The position numbers and the translations under genes were made by a program. Positions 1 to 7,868 of a DNA stretch of 32,424 bases are shown here, piece after piece; within the stretch, counting starts at the first letter, position 1, and every line of letters begins with the position of its first letter. Under the pieces are notes generated by a model that was not told the origin of the DNA, searched no databases, and saw only the letters and a program-made list of their open reading frames with translations. This DNA comes from Rhodopseudomonas sp. BR0M22 (GTDB lineage: Bacteria > Pseudomonadota > Alphaproteobacteria > Rhizobiales > Xanthobacteraceae), in NCBI RefSeq assembly GCF_010907035.1, contig NZ_QUMK01000070.1:1-32424 (forward strand). The letters run 5' to 3'.

Positions 1-1
1 A

Positions 2-2170
2 GGTAAGGGTAAGGCACCGAAGCCGTTCATGCTGCGCGAGGCGGCCGCGAAGGCGACGGCGGACGCGGTGTGGGATTCCAGCAGCGGGCTCGCCGCCGAC
101 GAGCGGGCCAAGGCCGGCGCTGCGAACAAGGCGAAGGCCAAGCCGAAGACGCCCTCCAAAGCGAAAGCTGCTAAGGCCACAAAGCCTACGGTGCGGAGTA
201 AGTGGGCCAGTCGTGGCAAGCGCGCGGCGATGCCGGACTTCGTACCGCCGCAGCTCTGCACCTCGGTGGAGCGGCCGCCCAGCGGCGACGGCTGGGGCCA
301 CGAGATCAAGTTCGACGGCTACCGGATGCAGCTCCGCGTCGAGCATGGGCGAGCCAAACTGCTGACTCGCAAGGGTCTCGACTGGACCGCAAAGTTCAGC
401 GCGATCGCGGAAGAAGCGGCGTCGCTGCCGGACGCAATTCTCGACACCGAGGTGGTGGCGCTGGATTCACACGGCCAGCCGGATTTCGCCGCGCTGCAGG
501 CCGCGCTGTCCGACGGCGACACCGACAACCTGATCTGCTTCGCGTTCGATCTGCTCTATGCGGAGGGCGAGGATCTGCGCCGGCTGCCGCTGTCCGAGCG
601 CAAGGAGCGGCTCGCCGCGTTGCTGAAGGCCGCACGCGGCCGTCGCAAGGAAGCGCTGATCCGCTACGTCGAGCATTTCGAAACCGGCGGCGATGCCATT
701 CTGCAGTCGGCCTGCAAGCTGTCGCTCGAAGGCATCGTGTCGAAGAAGCTCGATGCGCCGTATCGTTCCGGCCGCAGCGGTGGCTGGACCAAGGCGAAGT
801 GCCGCGCCGGCCACGAGGTGGTGATCGGCGGCTGGAAGACCACGAACGGCAAATTTCGCTCGCTGCTAGTCGGCGTTCATCGCGGCGATGACCTGGCCTA
901 TGTCGGCATCGTCGGCACCGGTTTCGGCCAGGATGTCGTCAAGCGCATCCTGCCCGAGCTGAAGGCGCATGAAACGGATAGCAGCCCCTTCAGCGGCGCC
1001 AATGCGCCGAAGAAGACGCGCGATGTCTACTGGGTGACTCCGGAGCTGGTCGCCGAGATCGAATTCGCCGGCTTCACCGGCGGCGGCATGGTGCGTCAGG
1101 CTGCCTTCAAGGGACTGCGCGCCGACAAGCCGGCCGCGGCGGTCGAAGCCGAGGAGCCGCAGCAGGTCGAGCTGGCCGAACCAAATCCGAAGCGCCGGGC
1201 CGCCAAGACGGCGAAGCCGCGAAAGGCTGCGGGCAAGCGCGCCGCGCCCCGCCGCGCCGACGCTGCCCGGTCCGAGGTGATGGGCGTGGTGATCTCCAAG
1301 CCCGACAAGGAGTTGTGGCCGGCGAGCGACACCAGCGGCGCGGTGACCAAGCGTGATCTGGCCGATTACTTTGCCGAAGTGGGCGACTGGCTGATCCCGC
1401 ACATCAAGGGGCGGCCGTGTTCGATCGTGCGCGCGCCGGACGGCATCGACGGCGAGCATTTCTTTCAGCGCCACGCCATGCCGGGAATGTCGAACCTGAT
1501 CAGTCTCGCCAAGGTCTCGGGTGACCGCAAGCCGTATGTGCAGATCGACCGCGTCGAAGGCCTGATCGCTGTGGCGCAGATCGGCGGCGTCGAACTGCAT
1601 CCGTGGAACTGCGCACCCAACCGCTACGACGTGCCGGGACGGCTGGTGTTCGATCTCGATCCAGCCCCCGAGGTCGGGTTCGACGAGGTGATCAGCGCCG
1701 CCAAGGAGATGAAGCAGCGCCTCGAAGCGCTGGGGCTCGCGACGTTCTGCAAGACCACCGGCGGCAAGGGCCTGCATGTCGTGGTGCCGCTGAAGCCGGA
1801 CGACAGCATCGACTGGAAGGCGGCCAAGACCTTTGCCCAGACGGTGTGCGCGCAGATGGCCGCGGACAGCCCCGAGCAGTACCTGCTCAACATGTCCAAG
1901 CAGAAGCGCACGGGAAAGATCTTCCTCGATTACTTGCGCAACGACCGGATGTCGACGGCGGTCGCGGTGCTATCGCCGCGGGCCCGCACCGGCGCCACCG
2001 TGTCGATGCCGGTGACGTGGTCGCAGGTGAAGGCCGGCCTCGATCCCAAGCGCTACACGATCGAGACCGCGCCCGCGTTGATCAAGCGGGCCAAGGCGTG
2101 GACGGACTACGAAAAATCCGCATCTGCGCTGAAGCCGGCGATCAGGACGCTGACGTCGGGCCGGATTTAG
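2..2170 (+). CDS. ligD: ATP-dependent DNA ligase LigD, 5'-partial (ligase and polymerase domains)
   Basis: Bacterial non-homologous end-joining enzyme that acts with Ku to process and seal double-strand breaks. The reading frame is open from base 2, so the ATG at 29 is probably internal. The usual N-terminal 3'-phosphoesterase domain would lie upstream of the window. Visible order (numbered from the ATG at 29): Lys/Ala/Pro-rich linker at about 25-66; ligase domain at about 68-370, with nucleotidyl-transfer motif KFDGYR (lysine K94, codon 308-310), FAFDLLY, EGIVSKK and WTKAKC; a second basic linker at about 385-420; then an archaeo-eukaryotic primase-type polymerase domain to the end. The polymerase shows DLDP (metal-binding aspartates, codons near 1652-1660), TTGGKGLHV and KIFLDYLRN. 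The order phosphoesterase-ligase-polymerase is the usual rhizobial one. A strong hairpin follows the stop. No ku gene is in the window. Confidence 0.95.
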   Translation, partial: GKGKAPKPFMLREAAAKATADAVWDSSSGLAADERAKAGAANKAKAKPKTPSKAKAAKATKPTVRSKWASRGKRAAMPDFVPPQLCTSVERPPSGDGWGHEIKFDGYRMQLRVEHGRAKLLTRKGLDWTAKFSAIAEEAASLPDAILDTEVVALDSHGQPDFAALQAALSDGDTDNLICFAFDLLYAEGEDLRRLPLSERKERLAALLKAARGRRKEALIRYVEHFETGGDAILQSACKLSLEGIVSKKLDAPYRSGRSGGWTKAKCRAGHEVVIGGWKTTNGKFRSLLVGVHRGDDLAYVGIVGTGFGQDVVKRILPELKAHETDSSPFSGANAPKKTRDVYWVTPELVAEIEFAGFTGGGMVRQAAFKGLRADKPAAAVEAEEPQQVELAEPNPKRRAAKTAKPRKAAGKRAAPRRADAARSEVMGVVISKPDKELWPASDTSGAVTKRDLADYFAEVGDWLIPHIKGRPCSIVRAPDGIDGEHFFQRHAMPGMSNLISLAKVSGDRKPYVQIDRVEGLIAVAQIGGVELHPWNCAPNRYDVPGRLVFDLDPAPEVGFDEVISAAKEMKQRLEALGLATFCKTTGGKGLHVVVPLKPDDSIDWKAAKTFAQTVCAQMAADSPEQYLLNMSKQKRTGKIFLDYLRNDRMSTAVAVLSPRARTGATVSMPVTWSQVKAGLDPKRYTIETAPALIKRAKAWTDYEKSASALKPAIRTLTSGRI

Positions 2171-2188
2171 GTGCTGGTCCCTCGATGC

Positions 2189-2220
2189 GCGATGGCCGGG
2201 CGTTCGAGCCCGGCCATCGC
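2189..2220. terminator. Strong hairpin between convergent ligD and DUF3309 gene
   Basis: A perfect 13-bp GC-rich stem (2189-2201 with 2208-2220) closes a 6-base loop. It sits 18 bp after the ligD stop and 34 bp beyond the stop of the convergent small gene. There is no clear T-run on either side, so classical intrinsic termination is unproven. The position between converging genes suggests a bidirectional terminator or an mRNA 3'-end stabiliser. Confidence 0.5.
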
Positions 2221-2254
2221 CGTGTCGGTCAGCAAACGATCGCGCTGCGGTGCG

Positions 2255-2419
2255 TCAGATCTTGCCGAGCAGCAGCAGGATCAGCAGGATCACGACGATC
2301 AGACCAAGGCCGCCGCCGCCGTAGTAACCGGTGCCGTAGAACGGACCGCCGCCGACCCCGGTGAAGCCGCCCAGCAAGGCGATGATCAGAATGATCAGGA
2401 TGATTGTGCCGATGGACAT
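2255..2419 (-). CDS. DUF3309 family small glycine-rich membrane peptide
   Basis: A 54-residue reading frame starting MSIGTIILIILIIALLGG and ending LLILLLLGKI. It has two hydrophobic Ile/Leu segments (about 5-17 and 38-52) flanking a Gly/Tyr-rich turn containing GGGPFYGTGYYGGGG. This pattern is typical of DUF3309 proteins, tiny predicted membrane peptides of unknown function that are common in rhizobia and relatives. A good ribosome-binding site (AAGGAG) lies about 7 bases before the ATG, which supports translation. The gene is convergent with ligD and divergent from the polyhydroxyalkanoate-system gene at 2598. A larger plus-strand reading frame over the same bases has Gln/Asp/Ala-rich low-complexity composition and looks like its antisense shadow. 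The family call rests on composition and pattern; no biochemical role is known. Confidence 0.8.
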   Translation of the reverse strand: MSIGTIILIILIIALLGGFTGVGGGPFYGTGYYGGGGLGLIVVILLILLLLGKI

Positions 2420-2597
2420 CTCGCTCTCCTTATCACGACGGGTCGCCCGAATGCTCCGCCTGTCGGGAAGGAGAACACGGCGTAACAGTGAAGGTTCCGA
2501 GGCGGAAACTCGGCGCCGTGCGTAGCGCCCTGTTATTTTCGCAACGCTTGCCTAGATAAGGAATAACCAAATCCAGATCAGTGACGAGGATGCCGCG

Positions 2598-2906
2598 ATG
2601 TCAGCTCCGCTTGTCGTATCGATTCCCCATCGCCTCGGCCGCGACGAAGCGCGGCGCCGGCTGCAGGCCGGACTCAGCCGCGCGGCGATCAACGTGCCGG
2701 TTCTGAAGGTCGACGAAGAAACGTGGCGCGGCGACCGGATGCTGTTTCGCGTCCGCGCGCTGGGGCAGGTCGCGGCCGGCCAGGTCGATGTGGCCGAAGA
2801 TCACGTGCGGCTCGAAGTGCGCCTGCCTTGGCTGTTGCAGAAATTCGCCGACGCGGCGAAGGTCGCGATTCAGAAGGGCGGACATCTGATGTTGGAGAAG
2901 AAGTAA
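2598..2906 (+). CDS. Polyhydroxyalkanoic acid system family protein
   Basis: A 102-residue soluble protein with the features of the PHA-granule-region family (PHA_gran_rgn). It starts SAPLVVSIPHRLGRDEARRRL and has a central beta-rich part (VRALGQVAAGQVDVAEDHVRLEVRLPWLL) followed by a C-terminal helix ending QKGGHLMLEKK. The pattern 'I-P-H-x-L-G-x-x-E-A-x-x-R' at the N-terminus and 'V-x-L-P-W-L-L' in the middle are typical. Family members are often associated with polyhydroxyalkanoate loci, but the molecular role is unsettled. No phaC or phaZ is in the window, so the link to storage polymer is by family only. Length matches the family's usual 90-110 residues, so the gene looks intact. Confidence 0.8.
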   Translation: MSAPLVVSIPHRLGRDEARRRLQAGLSRAAINVPVLKVDEETWRGDRMLFRVRALGQVAAGQVDVAEDHVRLEVRLPWLLQKFADAAKVAIQKGGHLMLEKK

Positions 2907-3309
2907 TCGGTGTGCGCCGCACGCAAATTTCGGCGACGCAGCAAGTAGTTATGCTGGTGTTTCGTTAATCTTCAAGTAAGCGAATCTTGAAATTCTGATC
3001 GGGCGGGTGAGGGAACCGGTTTTCCTGATCGGCACAAACCCCGCCAGGCCGTCCGGCTTCAGCTCCCGGGCGGCCTCGGTGTTTGTGGGGGGGGCGCACG
3101 ACCGTTCGCCGCTGTCGATGGCCGCACGCTTGCACAGTTTGTCCCCGAGTCATTCAGGGGCGCGCGGAGCGCGAACCCGGAATCTCGAAGCGAGCAGGGC
3201 TTTGCGGGATTCGGTGCAGGCGGCAGATTCCGGGTTCGCTCGCTGCGCGAGCGCCCCGGAATGACGGGGTGGCAAATGGCTGAATAGCGGCTGTGACCGC
3301 ACGCCGCGC
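2907..3309. other. Intergenic region, 403 bp, no gene supported
   Basis: Lies between the convergent ends of the PHA-system gene and treY. It contains a perfect 8-bp palindrome AACCGGTT at 3014-3021, an 8-base G run at 3087-3094 and the palindromic repeat at 3149-3265. Short open frames here have no recognisable protein features. Confidence 0.6.
3149..3265. repeat. Palindromic intergenic repeat (imperfect inverted repeat)
   Basis: The left arm (3149-3185) and right arm (3225-3265) are imperfect reverse complements. They share the blocks GTCATTC, GGGGCGC, GCGAACCCGGAATCT and their complements. The central 39 bases are unpaired or weakly paired. Such elements, beginning with a CATTCCGGGGCGC-like motif, occur scattered between genes in Bradyrhizobium/Rhodopseudomonas genomes. 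It is located after treY, where it could terminate or protect the transcript. It differs in sequence from the two hairpins at 22.3 and 26.3 kb. Confidence 0.7.
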
Positions 3310-6096
3310 TCAGCCGCGCCTTGTCCGTTTTGAGCCGGCGATGCGGGCGCGGCGGACTGCGACCGGGATGTGGCTGAACAGCTCGCGCAGCGGCAGTTCG
3401 CCGGTGCTGTTGTCGCCGTCGGCGGTTTCGACCACATAGCCTCTGCTATCCACCGCACCATCGAAGGCGTTGCCGGTGGGCCATTGCCGGCCTTCGCCGG
3501 ACAGCGTTGCGAACACCTTGCCAACCACCACGATCAGGGCTTCGGCGCCGCGGGTGCGAGCGAACGCGATGGTGTTGTCGCGATGCGGCCCGGAGACCGC
3601 AAGCGGCCGGTAGTCGCCGTCGGTGAACAGCTCGGCGTGCTCTTGCCGCAGCCGCAGCAGATGGTGGGTCCAGGCCAGCTTGACGCGGCCGTCGCTCCAA
3701 TTCGCGATCAGCGCCTCCCAATCCGGCGGCTGCTGCAGCGCCTCGAGCGCTTCGGCGCGGGCGCCGAAATCCACCGGCCGGCGGTTGTCGGGATCGACCA
3801 GCGAGAAGTCCCAGAACTCGGTGCCCTGATAGAAATCCGGCACGCCCGGCATGGTCGCTTTCAATGTCACCTGGCTCAGGCTGTTGAGCGCGCCGAGCAG
3901 CGACAGCCGCCGGTGCACGCTCTCGACCGATTCCAGAAATGCGCTCGACAGCGCCGGATCAAGAATGCGGTCGATGAACGTGCGGACGCCCTCTTCGTAA
4001 GCGAGGTTGGGGTTGAGCCAGTTGGTCTCCTGCTTGCCCTCGCGCGCGGCCTTCAGCGCAAAGCCCTGGAAGCGGTCGGCGAAATCGGGATCCGGCGTCA
4101 GCGGCCAGGCGCCGAGCAGCGCCTGATACAGCATGTATTCGAACGCCGCCGAGGGCGCGCGCATTTCGTTGTCGATCACCAGATGCGGCGCGTTCAGCAC
4201 TTTCCACTTCGCCACCAGCCCGGCCCATTCGCCGGGCATCTCGGCGAGCGCCAGCAGCCGCGTGCGGGCGTCTTCGCCGCGCTTGGCGTCGTGGGTCATG
4301 GTCGCGGTCATGCCGTGCGGCCAGTCCTTGGCGCGGCGCTGCATCAGTGCGTGAAAGGCGACGACCGGCAATTCCGGCGCGGCGGGATCGCCGCCGACTT
4401 CATTCAGCGCCAGCAGCCGATGATAACGATAGAACGCCGTGTCCTCGAGCGACTTGGCCATGGTCGGCCCGGTGAATTGCTGCACCTTGTGGGCGAACCG
4501 GCGCACCCGCGGCTTGGAATGCGGCGCGCGGCCCGGCTTCACCAGGTCCATCGTCAGCACGTCCTTGAGGAAATCGAAGATGCCGTCGTCGGCGCCGAAC
4601 CAGTCGGCGCGCGCCTTGGCAATGGTTTCTTCGATCAGCTCACGGTCGAGCCGCGTCGGGCCGCCGCCGGTCAGATAGGTGCGGTACACCGGGAAGTGCA
4701 GCACGTAGAGTTCGAACGCCTGGCGCAGATTGTCGGCGGAGAAGTCGCGGGTCGAATAATGCCCCGAGGCGATCCGCGCCAGCAGACGCGCCAGCACGGT
4801 GAATTCGCTGAGCAGCAGCGTCTCCAGCACCCGGCGCTTGGCCGCCTTCAGCACCGGGTCGAATGCCGGCGAGGTGTTGCTGACCTGACGCCATACTTCC
4901 TCCAGCGGCTTCAGCCCGGCGCCGTCGAGCAGCACGCGGGTGATGACGTTGAGCCATTCGTAGCCGGTGGTGCCGTGGACGCCGGCGAAACGATGCAGCG
5001 CCTCGCCCTCGCCGAGGATCTTCTCGATCACGGTGTAGAGCGGTGGCGCGTCCGGCCCCTGGGCGTCGTGCGCCAGCCGGCGCAGCCGCTGAAAATACTG
5101 CGCCGGATCGCGCAGGCCGTCGATGTGGTCGAGCCGCAGGCCGTGGAGCTGACCGTCCTGGAGCAGCTTCTTCACCCGGCTGTGGATCGCCGCGAAGGTG
5201 CCGGCATCCTCGACCCGCAGGCCGGCGAGGGTGTTGACGTCGAAGAAACGGCGATAGTTGATCTCGCTCGACGCCAGTTGCCAGTGCCCCAGCTTGTAGT
5301 GCTGGCGCTCGAGCAGATTGTGCAGCGCCTGGATCTGCGAGGTGCGGCCTTCGCCGGCCCGGTAGGCGTCGAGCCCGCGCGCGATGATTTCGGCCGCGCC
5401 CGGGATCGCCTTCAGCGCAGCCTTGAACTCAGGTGCTTCGTTCCGCGAGGGGCGGCGCAGCCCGGTGTAGCGCGCGGCGAGCTGCAGGATCGCGCGGCCC
5501 GTCTCGGTCTCGGCGGCATCGGCCTCACGCACTACGGTGCGCAGGATCTCGCTGTAGCGCTGCGGCGCGATTGGCAGCCGGTGCTCGTAGTACCACGCCG
5601 AAAAGCTGCCGTCCGTATGATCATAGCGCAGCTCGATCTCGCCGCCTTCGAGCGCCTTGCCGTAGGACGAGCCGATGATCGGCAGCAGCACGCCGCCGCG
5701 GGCGCGGAACGGCAGCATCTCCCAGTCGATGTCGAACGACGCGGCGTGCGGCGAGGCCGGCCCCCATTCGAGTACGTCGAGCCACCACGGATTGTCGGCG
5801 TAGTGCACGCCGACATGGTTCGGCACGAAATCGAGGATCAGACCGATGTCGGCCTGCTTCAGCGCGGCGCTGAGCCGCGCAAAGCCCTCTTCGCCGCCGA
5901 GCTCAGGATTGAGCTTGGTGTGGTCGACGATGTCGTAGCCGTGGGTCGAGCCCTTGCGCGCCTTCATGAACGGCGACGCATAGACGTGCGAGATGCCGAG
6001 CCGCTTCAGATAGGGGACGATTGCGGCGGCTGCGTCGAAACCGAAATCGGCAGTGAGTTGCAGGCGATAGGTGGCAGTCGGTATCGCAGGAGGCAT
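3310..6096 (-). CDS. treY: Malto-oligosyltrehalose synthase
   Basis: A 928-residue GH13 enzyme that isomerises the reducing-end alpha-1,4 linkage of a maltodextrin to alpha,alpha-1,1, giving maltooligosyl-trehalose. Visible motifs are LILDFVPNHVG (D89), the TreY-typical SEINYRRFFDVNTLAGLRVED (277-297), RLDHIDGL (nucleophile D323), YTVIEKIL (acid/base E358) and TMTHDAKRGED (D603). Length is close to the usual family size. The start chosen is ATG 6096, whose first base overlaps the TAA stop of treZ (TAATG), a sign of translational coupling. The open frame continues 159 codons further upstream inside treZ, but that part is treZ shadow. It is the last gene of the glgX-treZ-treY unit. Its product is cleaved by TreZ to release trehalose. 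Confidence 0.96.
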   Translation of the reverse strand: MPPAIPTATYRLQLTADFGFDAAAAIVPYLKRLGISHVYASPFMKARKGSTHGYDIVDHTKLNPELGGEEGFARLSAALKQADIGLILDFVPNHVGVHYADNPWWLDVLEWGPASPHAASFDIDWEMLPFRARGGVLLPIIGSSYGKALEGGEIELRYDHTDGSFSAWYYEHRLPIAPQRYSEILRTVVREADAAETETGRAILQLAARYTGLRRPSRNEAPEFKAALKAIPGAAEIIARGLDAYRAGEGRTSQIQALHNLLERQHYKLGHWQLASSEINYRRFFDVNTLAGLRVEDAGTFAAIHSRVKKLLQDGQLHGLRLDHIDGLRDPAQYFQRLRRLAHDAQGPDAPPLYTVIEKILGEGEALHRFAGVHGTTGYEWLNVITRVLLDGAGLKPLEEVWRQVSNTSPAFDPVLKAAKRRVLETLLLSEFTVLARLLARIASGHYSTRDFSADNLRQAFELYVLHFPVYRTYLTGGGPTRLDRELIEETIAKARADWFGADDGIFDFLKDVLTMDLVKPGRAPHSKPRVRRFAHKVQQFTGPTMAKSLEDTAFYRYHRLLALNEVGGDPAAPELPVVAFHALMQRRAKDWPHGMTATMTHDAKRGEDARTRLLALAEMPGEWAGLVAKWKVLNAPHLVIDNEMRAPSAAFEYMLYQALLGAWPLTPDPDFADRFQGFALKAAREGKQETNWLNPNLAYEEGVRTFIDRILDPALSSAFLESVESVHRRLSLLGALNSLSQVTLKATMPGVPDFYQGTEFWDFSLVDPDNRRPVDFGARAEALEALQQPPDWEALIANWSDGRVKLAWTHHLLRLRQEHAELFTDGDYRPLAVSGPHRDNTIAFARTRGAEALIVVVGKVFATLSGEGRQWPTGNAFDGAVDSRGYVVETADGDNSTGELPLRELFSHIPVAVRRARIAGSKRTRRG

Positions 6097-7868
6097 TAGG
6101 GATGCTCGAGGCGCCAGGACACCGCCCAAGGCGGAATGATCCGGGTCCAATCGCCGCCCCATAAAATAGTTCCCGACGCGGCCGGCGGGCCACCGTCGCG
6201 CTCCTGGTCCGACAGATTGGCGACGAGAGCGAGTGTGGCGCCGTCCGCCAGTCGCCAGTGTGCGGTCAGCAGCCCGCCTTCGGCGATCTCGGCGCTGCCG
6301 AAGCGTGCCCCGTCGAGCCGCGGGACGATCGCGTTGCGGCGGACCTGCAGCAGCCGCGATACCAGCGCCAGCCGCTGCGCGCCGTCGCCGCCGTCGCGTT
6401 CGCGCCAGTCGAGCACGGCGCCTCTGAACGCATCCTCGCTGAGCGGGTCGGGGACTTCGTCGCCGTATTTCTCGTAGGCGCCGGCGAATTCCTTGCGGCG
6501 GCCGGCGCGCACCGCTTCGGCGAGATTGCCGTGGAAGTCGCAGAAGAACGGGAACGGCGCCTTCGAGCCCCATTCCTCACCCATGAACAGCATCGGCACG
6601 GTCGGCGCCAGCAGTGTGATCGCCAGCGCCGCCTCGATTGCTTCGGGGCGGCCCAGGTTTTCCAGCCGGTCGCCGAGCGCGCGGTTGCCGATCTGGTCGT
6701 GGTTCTGCAGGAAGTTGACGAAGGCCAGCGGTGCCAGCTCGCCGCTCGGCTCGCCGCGCGCCACGCCGCCGCGATGCGCCGACGGCTCGCCCTGATAGGC
6801 GAAGCCGGAGCCGAGCGCGCGGGCAAGATGCTGCAGCGGTGCGTCGGCGTAGTCGGAGTAATAGCCGTGGCGTTCGCCGCTCAGCGCGACGTGCCAAGCG
6901 TGGTGATAGTCGTCGTTCCACTGCGCGCGATATTGGCCGCGCGGCGGATCGGTGACCGGATCGAGCACGGCGGCGGTGTTGTCGTCGTTCTCCAGCACCA
7001 GATGAATGTGACGGCCGGTTTCGGCCGCCAGCTTGCCGGCCTCGCACGACAATTCGTGCAGCATCGGGATTTCGCCCTGGTCCGGGATCGCATGCACGGC
7101 GTCGAGCCGCAGCCCGTCGAACCGGTAGTCGCGCAGCCAGTGCAGCGCGTTTTCGATCGCGAAGGCGCGGACCTCGGGAGCGTAATAGTTGATCGCGTTG
7201 CCCCATGGCGTGTGCGAGTCCGAGAAAAAGCCGGGTGCGTAGCCGCCGAGATAATTCCCCTCCGGGCCGAAGTGATTGTAGACGACGTCGAGAAACACCA
7301 TTAGGCCGCGCGCATGCGCTGCGTCGATCAGTGCCTTGAGGTCTTCGGGACGGCCGTAGGCGCTGTCAGGTGCGTACCAAAGCACGCCGTCGTAGCCCCA
7401 GTTGCGTTGCCCTGGGAAATCTGCGAGCGGCATCAGTTCCAGTGCGGTGATCCCGGTCGCGACAAGATGGTCGAGCTTGTCGATCATCGCGCGGAAGCTG
7501 CCTTCGGGCGTGAAGGTGCCGACATGGGCCTCCAGCAGCACGGTCTCGGCCCAGGGACGGCCACGCCACTCTTCGGCGCGCCAGTCGTAGGCGGCGTGGT
7601 CGATCACTTCGCTCGGGCCGGCGATGTCGTCGGGCTGAAATAACGAGCCCGGGTCCGGCACCTCGAGTTCGCCGTCGATCCGAAAGCGATAGCGAGTGCC
7701 GCCGCCGAGCCCGGCGATCTCGGCGCGGTACCAGCCGGCCTCGTCGCGCCGCATTGGACGCGTCGCGCCGCCGTCCAGCATCAGCTCGACCTTCTGGGCA
7801 TTCGGCGCCCACAGCCGGAATTCGACGCCGCCCGCGGTGATGCGCGGTCCGAAGCTGCGGCCGCTCAT
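6096..7868 (-). CDS. treZ: Malto-oligosyltrehalose trehalohydrolase
   Basis: A 590-residue GH13 enzyme that hydrolyses the alpha-1,4 bond next to the terminal trehalose of maltooligosyl-trehalose, releasing trehalose. The N-terminus (about 7-95) is a beta-sandwich CBM48-type domain containing GVEFRLWAPNAQKVEL. The catalytic barrel shows EAHVGTFTPEGSF, FLDVVYNHFGPEGN (192-205), FDGLRLDAV (nucleophile D256), LVLENDDN (acid/base E293) and NFLQNHDQIGN. All key residues are present. The start is ATG 7868, which overlaps the glgX stop in an ATGA junction; the frame's upstream extension is glgX shadow. Its own TAA overlaps the treY start by one base, so the three genes form a tightly coupled set. 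Confidence 0.96.
   Translation of the reverse strand: MSGRSFGPRITAGGVEFRLWAPNAQKVELMLDGGATRPMRRDEAGWYRAEIAGLGGGTRYRFRIDGELEVPDPGSLFQPDDIAGPSEVIDHAAYDWRAEEWRGRPWAETVLLEAHVGTFTPEGSFRAMIDKLDHLVATGITALELMPLADFPGQRNWGYDGVLWYAPDSAYGRPEDLKALIDAAHARGLMVFLDVVYNHFGPEGNYLGGYAPGFFSDSHTPWGNAINYYAPEVRAFAIENALHWLRDYRFDGLRLDAVHAIPDQGEIPMLHELSCEAGKLAAETGRHIHLVLENDDNTAAVLDPVTDPPRGQYRAQWNDDYHHAWHVALSGERHGYYSDYADAPLQHLARALGSGFAYQGEPSAHRGGVARGEPSGELAPLAFVNFLQNHDQIGNRALGDRLENLGRPEAIEAALAITLLAPTVPMLFMGEEWGSKAPFPFFCDFHGNLAEAVRAGRRKEFAGAYEKYGDEVPDPLSEDAFRGAVLDWRERDGGDGAQRLALVSRLLQVRRNAIVPRLDGARFGSAEIAEGGLLTAHWRLADGATLALVANLSDQERDGGPPAASGTILWGGDWTRIIPPWAVSWRLEHP

Noticed and set aside
866..1777. 303-codon minus-strand frame opposite ligD
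   Set aside because: Shadow frame; the plus strand carries continuous ligase and polymerase domains.
2171..2485. 104-codon plus-strand frame directly after ligD
   Set aside because: Starts at the ligD stop and has low-complexity Gln/Asp/Ala composition; it is the complement of the DUF3309 peptide, which has the better start signals.
2531..2597. Possible sigma-70 promoter before the PHA-system gene (TAGATA-like -10)
   Set aside because: No -35 hexamer at an acceptable spacing; evidence too weak to list.
3087..3094. Run of eight G residues
   Set aside because: Too short and isolated to be a G-quadruplex array; possibly a sequencing length error, with no gene affected.
3370..6099. 909-codon plus-strand open frame opposite treY
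   Set aside because: Antisense shadow of a GC-rich gene. The translation is rich in Arg, Gln, Val and His with no family motif, while the minus strand carries all TreY catalytic motifs.
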